From NCBI RefSeq assembly GCF_030687495.1, contig NZ_CP117435.1:2918501-2982500 (forward strand): a DNA stretch of 64,000 nucleotides, written 5' to 3'. How positions within the stretch are numbered: the stretch's first letter is position 1; the number at the start of each line of letters is the position of its first letter. Below the pieces are notes generated by a model that was not told the DNA's origin, ran no database searches, and saw nothing but the letters and a program-made list of their open reading frames with translations. Positions 60,262 to 64,000 of this stretch are shown here, piece after piece. The stretch comes from Pseudomonas sp. FP453 (GTDB lineage Bacteria; Pseudomonadota; Gammaproteobacteria; Pseudomonadales; Pseudomonadaceae). Position numbers and translations under genes: made by a program.

Positions 60262-60803
60262 TTGTCGTATGGGCGAAAAGAAAGTCTTGTCGCGTTTTCA
60301 TCTGCGCTGGTTTCAGGCGACTTTCTGTATCTGTTAATCATGGATCGAGTGCCGATAATTGTGCCTTCACTGTCATCTCAAGGATTGAGCAATGATTGAC
60401 TATCTGGCATTGGCGCTGTGCGCTGCTCGCACTAAGGGGTTTGTTGCCCTGTGCGCCCGAAGGCCTGTTACTGAAAGAACAGGGCTTGCAAGGGAATCGA
60501 TAAGGCCACTGATTAATATACGTCGGACGTTTCTCTTTTTATCTAGTTAAAAAACTGTAGGAAGTTGTCGGAGCGTTCCTGGGCTTGGCGGCGCCCCGCT
60601 TGCAGCCCGGTGCATGGCCTGCTTCGTAGCCTGCCAGGAGCTCAATTGTACGGCGGTCCGTTCGCAATGCTTTTGTTGCGAGGTGCTAGTGTTCATTTGT
60701 CATCACGCCGAGCAATACACGTCAATCCTATAGATGTAATGGGTCGGGCAAGTGTCGATAAGCATTTGCTTGAAACTGATATTCCAACTTGGGTAGTAGA
60801 ACT
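60262..60803. other. Gene-poor gap of about 540 bp before the unknown 478-residue gene
   Basis: I see no convincing gene. A 52-codon frame at 60392-60550 begins with a fair ribosome site (AAGGATTGAGCA before ATG; MIDYLALALCAARTKGFVAL) but has no supporting similarity. An 80-codon frame at 60565-60807 overlaps the next start and is Arg/Trp-rich, as chance frames in GC-rich DNA are. The promoter of the downstream gene is presumably here, within the AT-richer parts around 60500-60555 or 60690-60800. Confidence 0.5.
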
Positions 60804-62240
60804 ATGAGCGCAATTCACGAACAAGCCATGAACTATGTTTATCAGCAAGTTCTGCAGCGTTTGATTGGGCACTTTTCGCGCGTAGAACGCACCGCACTTC
60901 AATTGCTGATCCAGCGAATCGTGGTCGCGGCAGGCGGAATGGAACAAGTGGGAAATTACAAGGTACTGGTTGCCCATGGCGGCGGCGAAGTGAGCAGTTA
61001 TACATTGGCGCTGCTGCGTGCCGCGCAATTGTCGATTGCCGGCCGTGCGCCCAAGACCTTCAATCTGCGGGTTGCAACCTTGCGTCACGCAGGCATGACG
61101 CAAACCACACTCGATACCTTGCATCAGGGGTACAGCGCGCTGTTTTTCCATGACGACCCGCGGGTGGAACTGCTCATGGTGGAAAACCAGGAGGTTCAGC
61201 CCTTCAATCACCAGCGGCCGGCATCAAGCACAGGGCGGGAAGTCAGCCAGCGCGCGATGCTGATGGTCGGGCACCTGACCTCCGGGGATGTTCGCGCCAC
61301 GCTCTGCAATGACACCTACCTGTCCCTGGGCGACTTCTACCAGCGTGTCACCACCTGGAATGGCGGCGTGCACGCGTTGGTCAGCGGTGATTCACCGCGC
61401 AAGCAGGGCCAATACCTGGCCTGGCTAAAAAAGAAAGCCCTGTTGGCCGGGGTCGCCATGCCGCCGGGCAAGCCCCTATCGCTCAACGGGCTGTTTGCAC
61501 GCATGGAAGAATGGAGCGTGGGGTGTTATCGCGACCTTTTTGGCGAGCAATACGTGGCCAGCGAGAGCCCGGGGCGGGGCGGTCACCGCCATCTGGCGTA
61601 TATCGGTATCGCTGATTTGCTTAGCGAGGTGGACCCCGGTTCGACGTCGCTCGTCACGGAGTTTCTGGCCCACAGACCGGACCCCCTCGGCTTCCACTTC
61701 AGCCATCCAGACTTTCCCAACCCGCTGCTGATGGCTCATCTGTGTGGATTGCAGGCGCAGTGCCTGCGCGAGCTTTCTTACGAGGACGGCGTTGAAGGAT
61801 TTGTGCGCCACGCCCAAGGCTACATGTTTCGCCGGCAAATTCCCGAGCACTTGATTGCGGGGGCCAGCAGCCGGGATGGACGAGTACTGGCGGCGACTTA
61901 CGCCCAGGAATTCTTCGGCCTGGAAGAAGGGCAACTGACGTGCCTGCTGTACTCACCCTTCATTCACCATGGCGAACGGCTGGAAAGCTACCTGCGCCAA
62001 TGCCATCCCGGCATGCTGGTCGCATTGCCGGAGCTGCACAAGGTGTTGCAAGGCAAGTCGGCGACGGAGGTTCTGCAACAGTGGGCAATCGATACGAGCG
62101 GGCTTCCACTGCCGTTGCTGCAGCACCTGTACCGCAAGCGCCCCCAATCGATCGATCACAGCACCGGCGTAAGCAGTCAGCGCAGCCTCCAGTCGTTGAG
62201 CCGCGCTGATGTGCGCAGTTTTCAGCTGTCCGGGCGCTAA
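60804..62240 (+). CDS. Hypothetical 478-residue protein, family not recognised
   Basis: Starts at ATG 60804 (MSAIHEQAMNYVYQQVLQRL); a start five codons upstream is possible. No signal peptide or membrane segment. The sequence is well composed for a real soluble protein, with conserved-looking blocks such as YKVLVAHGGGEVSSYTLALL, HLTSGDVRATLCNDTYLSLG, RPDPLGFHFSHPDFPNPLLM and VEGFVRHAQGYMFRRQIPEH. The last 30 residues are Ser/Arg-rich and look disordered. It is followed after 35 bases by a MocR-type regulator on the same strand, so the two are probably co-expressed. I cannot assign an activity. Confidence 0.7.
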   Translation: MSAIHEQAMNYVYQQVLQRLIGHFSRVERTALQLLIQRIVVAAGGMEQVGNYKVLVAHGGGEVSSYTLALLRAAQLSIAGRAPKTFNLRVATLRHAGMTQTTLDTLHQGYSALFFHDDPRVELLMVENQEVQPFNHQRPASSTGREVSQRAMLMVGHLTSGDVRATLCNDTYLSLGDFYQRVTTWNGGVHALVSGDSPRKQGQYLAWLKKKALLAGVAMPPGKPLSLNGLFARMEEWSVGCYRDLFGEQYVASESPGRGGHRHLAYIGIADLLSEVDPGSTSLVTEFLAHRPDPLGFHFSHPDFPNPLLMAHLCGLQAQCLRELSYEDGVEGFVRHAQGYMFRRQIPEHLIAGASSRDGRVLAATYAQEFFGLEEGQLTCLLYSPFIHHGERLESYLRQCHPGMLVALPELHKVLQGKSATEVLQQWAIDTSGLPLPLLQHLYRKRPQSIDHSTGVSSQRSLQSLSRADVRSFQLSGR

Positions 62241-62275
62241 GGCGTGTATTGGCGCGGCAGCCGGGGTGCGCGGCA

Positions 62276-63682
62276 ATGAACTTGCGCGGTGAGCGGCAGG
62301 CGGACTTTGCCTATCAGGCGGTTTACCGCTACATGATCAGCCTGATCAACGAAGTCAGCCTCGAAACCCCGATGAGGCTGCCGTCCCTGCGGCAACTGTC
62401 GACACGCTTGAACGTGTCTATCTCGACCATCCAATACGCCTATTCGCTCCTGGAGAAGGAGGGCCGGGTCTATTCCGTGGCCAAATCGGGCTATTTTGCC
62501 TGGCCGGTGGCGGGCAACCCGCTGATGGCATCGGCGGGCGACCTGCTGGAGCGCCTGTATGCCGCGGCGCGTCGTCCACGAATGGTGGTGCTCAGTGGCG
62601 ATGAGCCGGCGTTGCTGGCAACGCTGGATGGCAGCTTGTTGATGTTGGAGCGTCAACTGGTACGCCGTTACCCGCGTCACCTGCAACCGTGGTCCCAGCC
62701 CTGTGGTGTCTGGGAATTGCGGGCGGCGCTGGCGGCCCGTTACACCTCATCGCCTACCCGTTGCTGGCAGGCCGATGAGGTGTATATCGGCGCGGACCTG
62801 CAGGGCGTGCTGGAAATCCTGATTGATGTCCTGGGCCTCAAGGGCACCACGTTGATTGTCGAGTCGCCCTGCGACTGGTTGATCTTGCGCTTGTTGCAGG
62901 CCGCGGGTGTGCGTGTGATCGAGCTGCCCTGGAGGGCTGACGGCAGCCTGGATCTGACGACGTTCGAACGCCTGTTGCGCGACGAACCGGTGCACGTGGT
63001 ACTGCTGTCATCCGTGGTCAGCCTGCCGTCGGGGGTTGCCCTGTCCATGCCGGAGCGCTTGCATGTGGCGCACCTGCTGGACCAGCACGGCTGCTGGCTG
63101 CTGGAGAATGACACCTTTGGCGAATTGACCTTCGGCCCGCGCCCGCCAGCACTGCGCAACCTGGTCAACCCCGAGCGGCTGGTGGTGTTTTCGTCGTTCG
63201 AAAAAATGCTCGGCGCAGAGGCACCATTTGGCTACGTGCTGTCGCGCCACTTGAGCAGCGAACTGCAACGTCAGTTCCTGTTGCGCTCATTCCGCCTGTC
63301 GTCGATCCGCCAGCGCGCCATCGCGCGGCTGTACCAAAGCGGGCGTCTTGACCAGCACCTGCGCGTGTTGCGCCAGCGCCTGCAGGAACAGGCCGATGCC
63401 ATGGATCAGCGCCTGGGCGCGCGCCTGGAGGGGCGTGTGACCTACCGAAGGCCGGTCGCCGGGGCGAGTTTCTGGCTGCAATCGGTGGCCTCGGTGGACA
63501 TGCGCCAGGTGTTCCAGCGCATGGTCGCCCATCAAGTGGTGATTGCACCGGGAGAATTGTTCAGCCTCAGTGGGCTGCACCAGCAGCATGTGCGCGTAAG
63601 CCATGCATTCAATGGGCATCCGAACCTGGACGTGGCCTTGGACGTATTGGCCGACGCATTGCTTCAGGCGCAGGTCGGTTAA
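62276..63682 (+). CDS. MocR-type transcriptional regulator (GntR helix-turn-helix plus aminotransferase fold)
   Basis: 468 residues from ATG 62276. The N-terminal GntR winged helix is in LPSLRQLSTRLNVSISTIQY and SLLEKEGRVYSVAKSGYFAW. The rest is a fold-type-I aminotransferase domain with QPCGVWELRAALAARY, IVESPCDWLILRLLQAAGVR, ENDTFGELTFG and FSSFEKMLGAEAPFGYVLSR, where the Lys would hold PLP. This is the MocR/PtsJ design, sensing an amine or PLP-reactive metabolite. It is directly behind the 478-residue unknown gene, which may be its target or partner. An upstream start at 62249 gives an extension that is unlike the family. Confidence 0.88.
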   Translation: MNLRGERQADFAYQAVYRYMISLINEVSLETPMRLPSLRQLSTRLNVSISTIQYAYSLLEKEGRVYSVAKSGYFAWPVAGNPLMASAGDLLERLYAAARRPRMVVLSGDEPALLATLDGSLLMLERQLVRRYPRHLQPWSQPCGVWELRAALAARYTSSPTRCWQADEVYIGADLQGVLEILIDVLGLKGTTLIVESPCDWLILRLLQAAGVRVIELPWRADGSLDLTTFERLLRDEPVHVVLLSSVVSLPSGVALSMPERLHVAHLLDQHGCWLLENDTFGELTFGPRPPALRNLVNPERLVVFSSFEKMLGAEAPFGYVLSRHLSSELQRQFLLRSFRLSSIRQRAIARLYQSGRLDQHLRVLRQRLQEQADAMDQRLGARLEGRVTYRRPVAGASFWLQSVASVDMRQVFQRMVAHQVVIAPGELFSLSGLHQQHVRVSHAFNGHPNLDVALDVLADALLQAQVG

Positions 63683-63795
63683 GCGGACGAATGTGCGAAA
63701 TTTCTACTTTGCCTGTGGGATAGATACCGTCGCGCGGCAGTCCAACTCCCAGTAAACTGCCATTTTTTCCGAATCCTTCTTTCTGAGGTTTATGC

Positions 63796-64000
63796 ATGAC
63801 AATCAGTCCTTTTGCGGGCAAGCCGGCGCCAGCCCAGTTGCTGGTGGATATCCCGCGACTGGTCACGGCCTATTACACCGGCCAGCCTGATGCAGCGATC
63901 TCCACCCAGCGCGTGGCTTTTGGCACCTCCGGGCACCGTGGCAGCTCCTTCGAGCTGAGCTTCAACGAATGGCACGTGCTCGCCATCAGCCAGGCCATTT
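63796..64000 (+). CDS. pgm: Phosphoglucomutase, alpha-D-glucose specific (5' part only)
   Basis: The first 68 residues are present; the gene runs off the right edge. Start 63796 ([20 protein letters not shown]) is preferred because CTGAGG lies seven bases upstream; an ATG four bases earlier is in another frame. [20 protein letters not shown] matches the phosphohexomutase N-terminal domain (FGTSGHRGS and SFNE as in E. coli Pgm). It interconverts glucose 1-phosphate and glucose 6-phosphate in the cytoplasm. Confidence 0.92.
   Translation, partial: MTISPFAGKPAPAQLLVDIPRLVTAYYTGQPDAAISTQRVAFGTSGHRGSSFELSFNEWHVLAISQAI

Noticed and set aside
60565..60807. An 80-codon frame before the 478-residue gene
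   Set aside because: Overlaps the next start by a few bases, has no clear ribosome site and is Arg/Trp-rich like chance frames in GC-rich DNA.

Overview
The window looks like a chromosomal segment from the Pseudomonas fluorescens group. Supporting signs are high GC with strong third-position bias, a mexEF-oprN operon, an efeUOB operon behind a Fur box, three REPIN elements with the P. fluorescens-type core GGGCTTGCCCGCGAT, an SfnR-type sigma-54 activator, and pgm at the right edge. I saw no rRNA, tRNA, CRISPR array, prophage or insertion sequence.

Layout. 0-8.5 kb: the end of an lpxO-like gene, a small secreted protein, a PQQ sugar dehydrogenase, a tetR/DUF1348 pair with a palindromic operator, pssA, and a 1275-residue toxin-like protein of unknown function. 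8.5-12.8 kb: ferrous iron uptake (efeU, efeO, a frameshifted efeB, an EfeM-like protein). 12.9-15.4 kb: an AraC regulator and a low-GC islet with two orphan genes. 15.5-21.4 kb: mexE-mexF-oprN. 21.6-26.5 kb: a three-gene dehydrogenase operon whose FAD subunit ends in a LecA-like domain, and a fatty acid hydroxylase.

26.5-52 kb is the most interesting part: a contiguous organosulfur-acquisition cluster. It holds an acyl-CoA-dehydrogenase-fold oxidoreductase (SfnB/DszC type), two DszB-type desulfinase homologues, three SsuD-type FMNH2-dependent monooxygenases, two TonB-dependent receptors, a complete Dpp-type transporter split across two convergent operons, SsuA/SsuB/two SsuC-type transport genes, an MFS carrier, an exported M20 amidohydrolase, a class II aldolase and an SfnR-type activator lacking an N-terminal sensor domain. 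Seven -24/-12 sigma-54 promoters (TGGC...TGC with exact spacing) precede six operons and the single aldolase gene. Five intergenic copies of TGCTGC-N4-GCAGCA, most with a degenerate second copy about 30-33 bp away, lie 42-62 bp from those promoters. Together these suggest one local sigma-54 regulon controlled by the SfnR-like protein. The enzyme set resembles the oxidise, cleave and desulfinate logic of the 4S pathway, but the substrate is unknown. One DszB homologue keeps the Cys/His/Arg active site; the other has Ser in place of the catalytic Cys.

52-64 kb: an SDR/AraC pair, a DmpA-type aminopeptidase, LuxR regulator, RamA-like amidase and polyamine-type binding protein cluster, a LysR regulator next to a frameshifted quinone oxidoreductase, an unrecognised 478-residue protein followed by a MocR-type regulator, and the start of pgm.

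Three genes (efeB, the first TonB receptor, the quinone oxidoreductase) each carry two single-base frameshifts, mostly in or next to short mononucleotide runs. Sequencing error is as likely as real decay.
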